DNA of 64,000 nt. Source: Nocardioides glacieisoli. GTDB lineage: Bacteria; Actinomycetota; Actinomycetes; Propionibacteriales; Nocardioidaceae. The translations under genes were made by a program, and so were the position numbers. The stretch's first letter is position 1. Every line of letters begins with the position of its first letter. The stretch spans positions 248,001 through 312,000 of the forward strand of contig NZ_SDWS01000006.1 in assembly GCF_004137245.1 (NCBI RefSeq), read 5' to 3'. This document shows, in pieces, positions 26,071-34,228 of the stretch. The notes beneath the pieces were generated by a model. That model searched no databases. It was not told where the DNA came from and worked only from the letters and a program-made list of their open reading frames with translations.

Positions 26071-27140
26071 CCGCCGTGTCCGGCGCGCGCGAGGTGCGCG
26101 ACGAGGACGCCTTCGACGTCGCGCGGGCGGCGGACTGGCTGCGGTCCCACGCCGCGACGCCCGAGGGCCTCGACGGCGAGCCGTCGGTGCAGCAGTTCAC
26201 GGGCGGGGCGTCCAACCTGACCTACCTGCTGCGCTTCCCGTCGGGCCGCGACCTCATCGTCCGCCGCGCACCGAAGGGCACGAAGGCCAGGGGCGCGCAC
26301 GACATGCACCGGGAGTACGTCATCCAGTCGGCGCTCGCGCCGGTCTTCGACTACGTCGCGCCGATGGTCGCCTTCTGCGACGACGCCGACGTGGTCGGCG
26401 GCGACTTCTACGCGATGGACCGGATCGTCGGCGTGATCCCGCGCAGCGAGTGGCCGGCCGACGTGCCGCTCTCCGCCGAGCAGGCACGCGCCCTGTGCCT
26501 CGATGCCGTCGACGTGCTCGCGGAGCTGCACGGCATCGACCCGGCTGCCGCGGGCCTCGGCGACCTCGGGAAGGGCATGGGCTACGTCCGTCGCCAGGTC
26601 GAGGGCTGGTCGACGCGCTACCGCAACGCCCGCACCGAGGACGTCCCCGACCTCGAGACGGTGATGGCGTGGCTCGACGCGCACCAGCCCGACGACGTGG
26701 CGAACTGCGTGATCCACAACGACTTCAAGCTCGACAACCTCGTGCTGTCCGCCGACGACGTGACCCGCGTCGTCGGCGTGCTCGACTGGGAGATGGCGAC
26801 CCTCGGCGACCCGCTGATGGACCTCGCCGGGTCGATGGCCTACTGGGTGCAGGCCGACGACACCGAGGAGTTCCAGATGATGCGGCGGGTGCCCACCCAC
26901 CTGCCCGGGATGCTGACCCGCGACGAGTTCGTGGCGGCGTACGCCGAGCGCACCGGTCGGACCGTGACACCCGAGCAGTGGCGGTTCTACGAGGTGTTCG
27001 GGCTGTTCCGGATGGCCGTCATCGCGCAGCAGATCTACTACCGCTACTTCCACGGCCAGACCAGCAACGAGATGTACGCCCTCTTCGGCCCGGCCGTGCA
27101 GATCATCGGCCGTCGGCTCGACGGGCTGATCGCCCGGTGA
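26067..27140 (+). CDS. APH-family phosphotransferase (ACAD10/11 kinase-like)
   Basis: A protein of 357 aa with an aminoglycoside-phosphotransferase fold. The lysine-containing LIVRRAPKG loop, catalytic loop VIHNDFKLDNLV and metal-binding VLDWEMATLGDP are intact. Placement next to an acyl-CoA dehydrogenase fits the pathway in which a 4-hydroxyacyl-CoA is phosphorylated and then eliminated, known from mammalian ACAD10/11 and bacterial levulinate catabolism. That substrate is inferred. GTGA overlaps occur on both sides. Confidence 0.92.
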   Translation: MTAVSGAREVRDEDAFDVARAADWLRSHAATPEGLDGEPSVQQFTGGASNLTYLLRFPSGRDLIVRRAPKGTKARGAHDMHREYVIQSALAPVFDYVAPMVAFCDDADVVGGDFYAMDRIVGVIPRSEWPADVPLSAEQARALCLDAVDVLAELHGIDPAAAGLGDLGKGMGYVRRQVEGWSTRYRNARTEDVPDLETVMAWLDAHQPDDVANCVIHNDFKLDNLVLSADDVTRVVGVLDWEMATLGDPLMDLAGSMAYWVQADDTEEFQMMRRVPTHLPGMLTRDEFVAAYAERTGRTVTPEQWRFYEVFGLFRMAVIAQQIYYRYFHGQTSNEMYALFGPAVQIIGRRLDGLIAR

Positions 27141-27805
27141 GCTCCATCCTGTTGGTCCGGCACGGCCAGGCGTCGTTCGGCGCGGCCGACTACGACGTCC
27201 TCTCCCCGACCGGCCACGAGCAGTCGCGGGTGCTGGGTGCTGCCCTCGCCGCGCGCGGCGTCACGCCGGACGTCGTCGTGGTGGGCGAGATGCGCCGCCA
27301 TGCCGAGACGGCGGCCGGCGTGCTCGAGGGCGCCGGCTGGACGGCGGCCCCGGTGGTCGACGCCGGCTGGAACGAGTTCGACCACGAGCAGGTGCTCGGC
27401 GTCCACGACTCACCGACCGCGCGGGAGGGCGAGTCGGAGAAGGCTGCCTTCCAGCGCTGGTTCGAGGAGGCGACACGTCGCTGGACGTCGGGCGAGCACG
27501 AGGAGGCGTACGACGAGTCGTTTGCCGCCTTCACCGGCCGCGTCGATGCCTCGATGTCGCGCCTCACCAGGTCGTTGCCCTCGCGCGGGACAGCCGTCGT
27601 GCTGACCAGTGGTGGCGCGATCGCATGGACCGTCGCCTCCCTCCTGGCCGACGAACTCCCTGCTCGCACCGACCTCTGGCTGCGGCTCAACCCGGTCTCG
27701 ATCAACACCGGCACCTCGACGATCGTGCGCGGTGGGCGCGGCACGACCCTCGTCGCCTTCAACGCGCACGACCACCTCTCCCCCGACCTGCTCACCTACC
27801 GCTAG
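27137..27805 (+). CDS. Histidine phosphatase family protein
   Basis: A protein of 222 aa of the phosphoglycerate-mutase-like superfamily. The phosphohistidine motif is LVRHGQ (H9), with a second histidine expected in LTSGGAIAW, where the usual GH is replaced by GG, a departure that may alter catalysis. The MRRHAETAAGVL stretch holds the conserved Arg-His pair. It may act on a phosphorylated intermediate of the preceding kinase, by context only. The GTGA overlap with the kinase supports co-translation. Confidence 0.85.
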   Translation: MSSILLVRHGQASFGAADYDVLSPTGHEQSRVLGAALAARGVTPDVVVVGEMRRHAETAAGVLEGAGWTAAPVVDAGWNEFDHEQVLGVHDSPTAREGESEKAAFQRWFEEATRRWTSGEHEEAYDESFAAFTGRVDASMSRLTRSLPSRGTAVVLTSGGAIAWTVASLLADELPARTDLWLRLNPVSINTGTSTIVRGGRGTTLVAFNAHDHLSPDLLTYR

Positions 27806-27813
27806 GACGCTCG

Positions 27814-28557
27814 ATGCCCTCGATCCTCATCACCGGTGCGAGCAGCGGCCTCGGCGCCGAGATGGCCCGCCAGTTCGCCGACCTCGGCTACGACCTGGCG
27901 CTGTGCGCACGTCGCACGGACCGGCTCGACTCGCTCCGCTCCGAGATCGCGGCGGCCCACCCCTCGGTCCGCGTCGCCGTGAAGGCACTGGACGTCAACG
28001 ACCACGACGCGGTCTTCCTGGTCTTCGACGAGTTCGCCGAGGAGCTCGGCGGGCTCGACAAGGTCGTCGTCAACGCCGGCCTCGGCAAGGGCCAGCCGCT
28101 CGGCACCGGCCGCTTCAACGCCAACCTCGCCACGGCACAGACCAACTTCATCGGCGCCCTCGCGCAGACGGAGGCGGCCGCAGCGATCTTCCGCCGGCAG
28201 AACAGCGGCCAGCTCGTGATGGTCTCCAGCTTCTCCGCGCTGCGCGGGATGCCGAAGAACATCACGACGTACGCCGCCACCAAGGCCGCCGTCGCCCACC
28301 TCGCCGAGGGCTTCCGAGCCGACGTGCACGGCACCCCGATCAAGGTGACCGTGCTCTACCCCGGCTACATCGTGTCCGAGATGTCGGGCACGTCCGCGAA
28401 GACACCGCTCGTCTCCTCGACGGCTCGCGGGGTGCGCTCGATGGTCGAGGCGATCGAGAAGGAGAAGAAGTCCGCGCGGGTCCCGGCGTGGCCCTGGGCG
28501 CCGCTGGGGTTCGTGGTCAAGCACGTGCCGGTCGGGGTGCTGCGCCGGATGTCGTGA
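27814..28557 (+). CDS. Short-chain dehydrogenase/reductase
   Basis: A protein of 247 aa. GASSGLG (residues 8-14), VNAG (86-89), S139 and Y153-x3-K157 (YAATK) make a complete SDR core. The C-terminal stretch PAWPWAPLGFVVKHVPVGVLRRMS is hydrophobic and basic, resembling SDRs that associate with the membrane and act on lipids. It lies 8 bp after the phosphatase stop and is the last gene of the acyl-CoA operon. It is a different subfamily from the SDR at 25309. Confidence 0.92.
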   Translation: MPSILITGASSGLGAEMARQFADLGYDLALCARRTDRLDSLRSEIAAAHPSVRVAVKALDVNDHDAVFLVFDEFAEELGGLDKVVVNAGLGKGQPLGTGRFNANLATAQTNFIGALAQTEAAAAIFRRQNSGQLVMVSSFSALRGMPKNITTYAATKAAVAHLAEGFRADVHGTPIKVTVLYPGYIVSEMSGTSAKTPLVSSTARGVRSMVEAIEKEKKSARVPAWPWAPLGFVVKHVPVGVLRRMS

Positions 28558-28583
28558 GGGCCTGCGCGCCGGGCGTTTGAGCC

Positions 28584-28603
28584 CACCTCCGGGCGGGGAG
28601 GTG
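28584..28603 (+). promoter_or_regulatory. Hairpin covering a ribosome-binding site
   Basis: CACCTCC (28584-28590), a six-base loop, then GGAGGTG (28597-28603). The right arm is the Shine-Dalgarno of the ATG at 28611 (9-base spacing), so the stem would hide it in RNA. It may instead simply attenuate read-through from the upstream operon. Confidence 0.4.
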
Positions 28604-28610
28604 CCCTGCC

Positions 28611-29144
28611 ATGACCGGTGTGCTGTGGCTCGTGGCGATCCTGTTGATCCTCCTGACGGTGGTCGATCCACGCAAGCTCTGGTACTCCACCACCGCCTGG
28701 CAGTTCAAGCACCCGGAGGCCAACGAGCCGTCCGAGGCAAGCTTCGCCCTCGGGCGGGTCGTCTCCGGCGCCGCCGCCGCGGGCTTCACGGTCGCAGCGA
28801 TCGCCGCGACCGTGGGGGCGGTGGCACCGCTGAGCCAGGACCGGCTCGACTCCGCGGGTGACGCTGCGGCACGCGAGCTCACTGGCGAGTACGGCAAGTA
28901 CAGCTCGCCGGGCATCACTGCGATCGAGGAGGCGCTCGGGCGCGACGACGTGCGGATGCGGGAGGCGCGGACGGTCAACGAGGACGCGCCGTTCGGTGAG
29001 TCCTACGGGATCCAGGAGTACTACGAGCTCACGGGCGTGGACGACGACTCGATCGCCGGGTGCCTCGAGGTCGCCTACGACGGAGGCCTCTTCCACGAGG
29101 GAGACACCGACGTCAGCGTCGGCTACGCCTCGGGCTCCTGCTGA
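28611..29144 (+). CDS. Membrane-anchored protein, DUF6199-like N-terminus
   Basis: A protein of 177 aa. An N-terminal helix (GVLWLVAILLILLTVVDP) is followed by LWYSTTAWQFKHPEANEPSE, which resembles the DUF6199 pattern. A second helix lies at about residues 52-72, and a soluble acidic tail (about 75-177) with two cysteines ends at the last residue. I do not recognise a function. Translation may be limited by the hairpin over its ribosome-binding site. It converges with the lipoprotein gene, 12 bp apart. Confidence 0.7.
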   Translation: MTGVLWLVAILLILLTVVDPRKLWYSTTAWQFKHPEANEPSEASFALGRVVSGAAAAGFTVAAIAATVGAVAPLSQDRLDSAGDAAARELTGEYGKYSSPGITAIEEALGRDDVRMREARTVNEDAPFGESYGIQEYYELTGVDDDSIAGCLEVAYDGGLFHEGDTDVSVGYASGSC

Positions 29145-29156
29145 CGGCTCGCTCAG

Positions 29157-29588
29157 TCACACGTCCGTCCCGGGCGACTCGGCGTCCTCGTAGTCCACGG
29201 GCATGCACTGGCCCAGGGTGATGGCCTTGTTCCTCGCGAAGTCGGGCGAGGAGCGAGCCGCTTCGGGATAGCGCCCGGGTCGGAGCTCGGCGTAGTAGCG
29301 GACGGCGTCGACGAGCTGCCCCGCGGCTGCCGAGCCGTCGTCCTGCTCCTCGGCGAGCGGCAGAGCGTCCTCGAAGTGCTCGACCGTCCCCTCGAAGTCA
29401 CCCTGGTTGAAGGCGTCGATGCCGGCTCGCACCTCGGCGCAGGCAGGGCTGTCGACGACGGCCGCCGCCTCCTCGGACGGGGTCGCGCTCGGGGCCTCGT
29501 CGTTGCCGCGTGGCGCATCGGTGCCGGTGCACCCGCTCGTGAGCGCCACGAGCACCAGCACGGTGGCAGCCACGACGGATGTCCTCAC
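29157..29588 (-). CDS. Putative lipoprotein
   Basis: A protein of 143 aa with a lipoprotein signal: MRTSVVAATVLVLVALTSGC, lipobox LTSGC with C20 as the lipid-modified residue. A Glu/Ala/Pro linker follows, then a compact domain (about 48-135) with two cysteines and helices (GIDAFNQGDFEGTVEHFEDA) that look TPR-like. Function unknown. Its ATG overlaps the stop of the TetR-type gene by 4 bp, so the regulator and lipoprotein are co-transcribed. Confidence 0.75.
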   Translation of the reverse strand: MRTSVVAATVLVLVALTSGCTGTDAPRGNDEAPSATPSEEAAAVVDSPACAEVRAGIDAFNQGDFEGTVEHFEDALPLAEEQDDGSAAAGQLVDAVRYYAELRPGRYPEAARSSPDFARNKAITLGQCMPVDYEDAESPGTDV

Positions 29589-30247
29589 TCCGTGGAGGCT
29601 ACCTGCGGGTCCGCGAGCAGGAGGCGGGTCCAGAGGTCTCCCAGTCGGTCGGCGTACGTCGTCGGCGACCAGCCGCGCGCGACGGCGAGGGCGTAGTACT
29701 CCGGCGCATTCGTCGTCCAGAGCAGGTCGGCCACCTCGTCGTCGTCGAGGTCGTCGCGCAGGTCGCCGGTCGCGCGCAGGTCGAGCGCCATCGCGAGCAT
29801 GTGGGCGCGGCGGCGCGCTCCGATCTCGTCGCGCACAGTGGCACAGCCGGGCTCGGTCACCGCGGCCTGGGCGAGCGCCTCGAAGAGTGGCGCGACGCGC
29901 GGCATCACGCGGCCAAGCGCGTCGGCGTACGTCGTCAGCTTGAGGCGGGCGCCGTCGGCGGCGAGGATCGCCCTGACGTAGTCGCGTTGCTCGGCCTCCA
30001 CCGGTCGGTCGGAGCCCGCGAGCTCCATGTCGATCACGGCCAGCAGCAGCTGCGGCTTCCGCCCGACCGCGCGGTAGACGGTGTCCGTGTTGACGCCCGC
30101 CGCCAGGGCGATGTCGGCGACACCCGTCGCGGCGTAGCCGACGGTCGTGAAGTGCTCGCGGGCGGCGCGGAGCACGGCCACCTGGGTGGCGGCGGCCTGC
30201 TCGGCGCGACGCACGGAGCGGTAGGACCTCTTGACCTCGGCAGGCAC
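29585..30247 (-). CDS. TetR-family regulator
   Basis: A protein of 220 aa from the GTG at 30247. The HTH is ADIALAAGVNTDTVYRAVGRKPQLL. The start is chosen because a TAAGGT box lies seven bases upstream and a 25-bp palindromic operator lies behind it; upstream in-frame codons run through that operator. The ligand domain is unremarkable. Divergent from the cupin gene, it probably represses that gene and itself. Confidence 0.87.
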   Translation of the reverse strand: MPAEVKRSYRSVRRAEQAAATQVAVLRAAREHFTTVGYAATGVADIALAAGVNTDTVYRAVGRKPQLLLAVIDMELAGSDRPVEAEQRDYVRAILAADGARLKLTTYADALGRVMPRVAPLFEALAQAAVTEPGCATVRDEIGARRRAHMLAMALDLRATGDLRDDLDDDEVADLLWTTNAPEYYALAVARGWSPTTYADRLGDLWTRLLLADPQVASTE

Positions 30248-30254
30248 GCGGCCT

Positions 30255-30260
30255 ACCTTA
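30255..30260 (-). promoter_or_regulatory. -10 box for leaderless tetR mRNA
   Basis: TAAGGT on the minus strand, seven bases, then GTG at 30247. It lies just beside the operator at 30263-30287. Confidence 0.45.
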
Positions 30261-30262
30261 CA

Positions 30263-30287
30263 TTCATCCGATGTGGATTCGGATGAA
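30263..30287. promoter_or_regulatory. TetR operator between tetR and cupin genes
   Basis: Perfect 9-bp arms TTCATCCGA and TCGGATGAA separated by seven bases, centred between the divergent starts at 30247 and 30299. The size and symmetry are typical of TetR operators. Confidence 0.78.
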
Positions 30288-30298
30288 ATGAGGCGACC

Positions 30299-30796
30299 AT
30301 GGGTGAGCCGAACGGCGTCGTGGTCCGACGCCCCGAGGACCGACCGGCCACGTGGGCCATGGGTTCGCTCTTCGAGCACCTGGTCACGGCCGGCGAGAGT
30401 GACGGCAGGCTCGGTGTCTCACTGGTGACGCAGCCGCCGGGCATCGCGACGCCGCTGCACCGGCACACCCACGAGGCCGAGGCGTTCCTCGTGCTCGAGG
30501 GTCGTGTCTCCTACCGCGCCGGCGACGACACCCACGAGCTCGACGACGGTTGCTTCATCTACCTGCCGCAGTCGGTGCCGCACGCGTTCCGGATCCGCGG
30601 CACCTCCCCCGCGCGCTTCGTCGCGTTCACCGCACCCGGTGGGCTGATGGGGCTCTACGACGAGGTGGGCATCCCCGCGGTGGAGCGACGCCTGCCCGGC
30701 GAGGACGGACAGCCGCCCGAGGTCGAGCTGCCGAAGTGGGCGGAGGTCGGTCCGCGCTACGGGCTCGAGGTCGTCGGGCCCGGCATCCCCGAGTGA
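30299..30796 (+). CDS. Cupin-domain protein
   Basis: A small beta-barrel protein of 165 aa. Motif 1, PLHRHTHEAEAFLVLEG (about residues 52-68), has the two histidines and glutamate for metal binding; motif 2, LPQSVPHAFRIRG, supplies the third histidine. This quercetin-dioxygenase-like family is broad and the substrate cannot be assigned. Regulated by the adjacent TetR, it may degrade or sense the TetR ligand. Its last 40 bp overlap the convergent gene ending at 30757. Confidence 0.88.
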   Translation: MGEPNGVVVRRPEDRPATWAMGSLFEHLVTAGESDGRLGVSLVTQPPGIATPLHRHTHEAEAFLVLEGRVSYRAGDDTHELDDGCFIYLPQSVPHAFRIRGTSPARFVAFTAPGGLMGLYDEVGIPAVERRLPGEDGQPPEVELPKWAEVGPRYGLEVVGPGIPE

Positions 30797-31383
30797 CGGG
30801 CGACCCCGAGCGTCCCCAGGAGTCGCTCGAAGGCCTCCTCGACGACCAGGTGACGCGACTCGAGCGCCTCACGCACCACGTCCACCGGTGCCGGCTCGAG
30901 GCCTGACGCCGTCGCCCAGGCGCGGCAGGCCTCCGCGGCGGCATCGCCCCCGAGCGCCAGCTCGCGCAACCTCGCGGTGTACGCGAGCGTCTCGCGCTCA
31001 GTCTCGGCGTTCAGTGCCTCGATCTCGTCGTCCGGCAGCATCGTGCCGTCCTCGTCGAACGGCGGCGGACCGATGACGAAGTGGCTCACCAGGCCGTCGA
31101 GGTTCAGCCAGCACCGGTCGATGCCGACGTGCGGGACGGCGATGTGGACGAAGGCGCCGTCGCTGTCGAGGATCGAGGCGCTGAGGAACCCGTCCGGGAC
31201 GGCCTGGGCCAACCGGTCCACGAAGGCGTCGAACGGCCCCCAGTCGTCACCGAGCCGCTCGAAGATGCGCGTCACGTGGACGCCGTCCGCCCACTGTCCC
31301 GCCACGGCCTCGACGTCCTCAGCGGGGAAAGTTGCCTCGGGCAGGCTCGAGCGCGTGACGACCAGGTGGCCGAAGAACCCCAC
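30757..31383 (-). CDS. Hypothetical protein
   Basis: A 208-aa protein that I do not recognise. It starts MGFFGHLVVTRSSLPE from a GTG and contains WADGVHVTRIFERLGDDWGPFD, HIAVPHVGIDRCWLNLDG and an Ala/Glu-rich C-terminal helix. There is no signal peptide or membrane segment, so it should be cytoplasmic. Codon use is like its neighbours. The gene overlaps the cupin gene tail-to-tail by 40 bp and follows the DUF5709 gene by 9 bp in the same direction. Confidence 0.72.
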   Translation of the reverse strand: MGFFGHLVVTRSSLPEATFPAEDVEAVAGQWADGVHVTRIFERLGDDWGPFDAFVDRLAQAVPDGFLSASILDSDGAFVHIAVPHVGIDRCWLNLDGLVSHFVIGPPPFDEDGTMLPDDEIEALNAETERETLAYTARLRELALGGDAAAEACRAWATASGLEPAPVDVVREALESRHLVVEEAFERLLGTLGVARHSGMPGPTTSSP

Positions 31384-31392
31384 GACCCCGGC

Positions 31393-31860
31393 TCAGTCGT
31401 CGTACGACTCGGGCTCGGGCTCGCGGGTGACGTGCATCGCCGCCTCCTCGGCCGACGCGCCCGCACCGTCGATGCCGACGTCGTAGGCGATCTCCTGCTT
31501 GTCGATGTCCTCGCCCAGCCCGGAGTCGGGCTGCACGAGACGGCCGGTGCGCTCGTCGGCCTCGTCGAGGCCGAGCTGCTCGTCGAGGGCGTTCTCGTCC
31601 TCGTGGTCGGAGTCGTCGTCATCCTCGGCGTAGGGGTCGATGTCGGGCTCCTCCTCGGCGAGCTTCTCGTCGAGGGACTCCCCCTGGAGGCGCTCGGCCT
31701 CGGTGGGGTAGTCCTCGTAGCCCTTGGGTGCCCGGTCCGGCGGCGAGAAGCCGCGGTCGAGCACGTCCTCGAGGTCGCCGTCGTCCAGCGTGTCACCCGG
31801 CTGGAGCTGGTCCTCGTCGTCGATGGACATGTCTCCGTAGGTCTCGCGGTCCTCACTCAT
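31393..31860 (-). CDS. DUF5709-type acidic protein
   Basis: A 155-aa, extremely acidic, probably disordered protein. The opening YGDMSIDDEDQLQPGDTLDD and LDRGFSPPDRAPKGY match the DUF5709 family, which is common and uncharacterised in Actinobacteria; the tail reads EIAYDVGIDGAGASAEEAAMH. The ATG at 31860 is preferred over an upstream one at 31896. A TAGGCC box lies seven bases before the ATG. No function is assigned. Confidence 0.82.
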   Translation of the reverse strand: MSEDRETYGDMSIDDEDQLQPGDTLDDGDLEDVLDRGFSPPDRAPKGYEDYPTEAERLQGESLDEKLAEEEPDIDPYAEDDDDSDHEDENALDEQLGLDEADERTGRLVQPDSGLGEDIDKQEIAYDVGIDGAGASAEEAAMHVTREPEPESYDD

Positions 31861-31912
31861 GCCTACAGGCCTACCGGAGCAGACCTCGCCGGACAAGGGG
31901 CGAACGGGTGTG

Positions 31913-34063
31913 TCAGGCGATGCCGAGCTCGCGCCCCAGGGCGTCGGTCAGCAGTGCCACGAGGGCCTCGGTCTGGATGTTGGCCGACGACGAGACCTCC
32001 TCGTCGGAGCCGTCGAGGGCACGCGCGGCCAGGCCGGCCTTGGAGTCGATCAGCTCCGCGATCCGGGTGTCGATCGTCTGCGCGGCGATGATCCGCCACG
32101 CCGTGACCGGGTCGCTCTGACCGATGCGGTGCACGCGGTCGATCGCCTGCGTCTGCTCGGCGTCGGTCCACGACAGCTCGGCGAGCACGACGTTGGACGC
32201 GACCTGGAGGTTCACACCGACACCGGCCGCGGCGAGCGAGCAGACGACGACCGCCACGTCGGGGTCGTTGACGAAGGAGGTGATCGCCTTCTCGCGCGCC
32301 TTCGGGGTCTGGTCGCCGCGGATCGAGACGTGCTTGAGGCCACGCTTGGTGAAGGTCTCCTCGGCGATGTCCATCACGTCGACGTGGCGGGCGAAGAAGA
32401 CGACCTTGCCGACGTTGCGGGCCAGCTGCGCGGCGTAGTCGGCGGACAGGCCGGCCTTCGCGCGACCGATGCGTCGGAACATCGAGAACACGTTCTCGCC
32501 CGACGTGCCCTTGTCCATCTCCTCGCGCTCCCACGTCGCGACGCGGCGTACGAGCTCGTGGTCGATGCCCTCGACGACGGAGCCCGTACGACGGGTCTCG
32601 AGCGCCGCCTTGTAGCGCTCGACGAGCCGCCGGGCGAGCTCCTTCTCGGCCGCCTTGATCGAGCGGGCGTCCTCGTCGTCGAGCTCGACTGGGATGTCCG
32701 CGATGCGACGGGCGGGGATGTCGGCGGCGACGTCGACCTTGCGGCGACGCACGATGCCCATGTCGATCACGGCCTTGCGGGCCGCGGGGTAGAACGAGTG
32801 GTCGGCCGGCGTCAGCTCGGTCTCGTCGAGCGCCTCCATCAGCCGCGCCATCGGGGCGGTGTCGTCGATCCAGCCGAGGAACTGCCAGATTGCGCGGAAG
32901 TCCTCGATGTCGTTGATCAGCGGGGTGCCGGTGAGCGCCATCAGCAGCGGCCGGGCGGTGCGGGCGCGCAGCTGCTCGGAGAGCTCGAGCACGTGGCGCG
33001 AGCGCTGCGAGGTCTTGTTCTTGATGAAGTGCGCCTCGTCGACGACCATCCCCTTGAAGCCGAAGCTGCCGAGCCAGCCGACGTGCCGGTCGAGGATCTC
33101 GTAGTTGACGATGACGACGTCGGCGAACGCGTCGATCTGGCCGCCGTCGCCGTGGATCACGGTGGAGCTGCGGCGCGGCGTCCACCGCTCGGTCTCGCGG
33201 GCCCAGTTGGTCTTGACGACGTTGGGGCACACGACGAGCAGCGGGAAGGCGTTGGCGGCCTGCGCGGCGAGCAGCGCCTGCGCGGTCTTGCCGAGGCCGG
33301 GCTCGTCGGCGAGGAGGAAGGTCCGGTGGCCCTCGGCCGCGGACGCGATCATCGCGGCCTGGTGGGGCATCAGCTCGAGGTTGCCGGGGGCGGCGAGCGA
33401 GGTCGGCTCGGGCAGGTCCATGCAGGACGAGGCGCCGCCGAGCTCGAAGGAGCGGAACAGCGGGCCGAGCAGCTCCCACGTCGACAGCCGGCCGTGGGTG
33501 CGACGACGCTCCCGGCCGATGTCGAAGTCGGGGACGAGGAACGGGTTGGCGAGCTGGTGCTGCGCGACCGACTGCGGGATGACGCGCCGCTCGCCGAGGC
33601 CGGGACCGGACTCGTCGTCGGGCTTGGGCTCCTCGGGGGCGGCCTCGATGCCGGCCTTGCGGAGCATCTCGAGGCGGAGGTCGCGGGCGCTGCCGGTGAT
33701 GACGGAGTCCTCGGACAGCAGGCCGAAGAGGGAGGGGTCGCGGGTCGCGGTCTTGGCGAGGATCGTCGCGATGCCGTCGAGGCGCTTGAGCTCGTCGGCC
33801 TTCTGCGCGTCGGTCAGCTCCGTCGAGGCGCGTACGTCGCCGCGGTGCTCGCGCACCAGCAGGGCGACCACCTGGAAGCGCACCCGCTGGCCGGGCGCGA
33901 GCGGGCCGCGCTGGACAGCGGACTCGAGCTCGCGGACGGCACGCGCCAGGACGGGGACGATGCCCTCGTTGTCCTTGTGGCGGGCGTGCGCTGGGGTGCG
34001 GCGAGAGCCGCGTTGGCGCTGGCGCTGGGCCAAGGTGTCCTCCCGGGACTGCAGACGCGGCAC
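31913..34063 (-). CDS. SNF2-family DEAD/DEAH-box helicase
   Basis: A 716-aa, superfamily 2 Snf2-type ATPase. Motif I is DEPGLGKT (253-260), II DEAH (342-345), III LTGTP (377-381), and VI QAIDRVHRIGQ (639-649). The N-terminal 220 residues are basic at first and otherwise family-specific. It resembles HARP/SMARCAL1-like annealing helicases more than RapA. It would translocate on double-stranded DNA. It stands alone: no methyltransferase, nuclease or phospholipase partner lies beside it, so a defence role is unsupported. GTG start. Confidence 0.92.
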   Translation of the reverse strand: MPRLQSREDTLAQRQRQRGSRRTPAHARHKDNEGIVPVLARAVRELESAVQRGPLAPGQRVRFQVVALLVREHRGDVRASTELTDAQKADELKRLDGIATILAKTATRDPSLFGLLSEDSVITGSARDLRLEMLRKAGIEAAPEEPKPDDESGPGLGERRVIPQSVAQHQLANPFLVPDFDIGRERRRTHGRLSTWELLGPLFRSFELGGASSCMDLPEPTSLAAPGNLELMPHQAAMIASAAEGHRTFLLADEPGLGKTAQALLAAQAANAFPLLVVCPNVVKTNWARETERWTPRRSSTVIHGDGGQIDAFADVVIVNYEILDRHVGWLGSFGFKGMVVDEAHFIKNKTSQRSRHVLELSEQLRARTARPLLMALTGTPLINDIEDFRAIWQFLGWIDDTAPMARLMEALDETELTPADHSFYPAARKAVIDMGIVRRRKVDVAADIPARRIADIPVELDDEDARSIKAAEKELARRLVERYKAALETRRTGSVVEGIDHELVRRVATWEREEMDKGTSGENVFSMFRRIGRAKAGLSADYAAQLARNVGKVVFFARHVDVMDIAEETFTKRGLKHVSIRGDQTPKAREKAITSFVNDPDVAVVVCSLAAAGVGVNLQVASNVVLAELSWTDAEQTQAIDRVHRIGQSDPVTAWRIIAAQTIDTRIAELIDSKAGLAARALDGSDEEVSSSANIQTEALVALLTDALGRELGIA

Positions 34064-34158
34064 GGAGCAGGCGAGCCGGTCGGGCCTCGGCCTGCACGCC
34101 GCGGCGTGAGGTGTGGAGCGGGCGCCAGGTGCGCGGTGGCCGCAGGATCATGGCTGAT

Positions 34159-34193
34159 CAGTGGGGCACGGCGTCTGGACGCTGCCCCCACTG
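34159..34193 (-). terminator. Hairpin after paaK
   Basis: Arms CAGTGGGG and CCCCACTG, with further partial pairing inside, lie 36-70 bp past the paaK stop and before the helicase gene. There is no T tract, as is usual for actinobacterial terminators. A second small stem (34213-34229) sits right at the stop codon. The remaining 165-bp gap shows no other clear signal. Confidence 0.5.
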
Positions 34194-34228
34194 TAGCCCC
34201 CGCCCGGCCGTCAGCGGTAAACAACCGC

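Noticed and set aside
31913..34063. Helicase as part of a phage-defence system
   Set aside because: No partner nuclease, methyltransferase or effector lies within 5 kb on either side; neighbours are DUF5709 and paaK.
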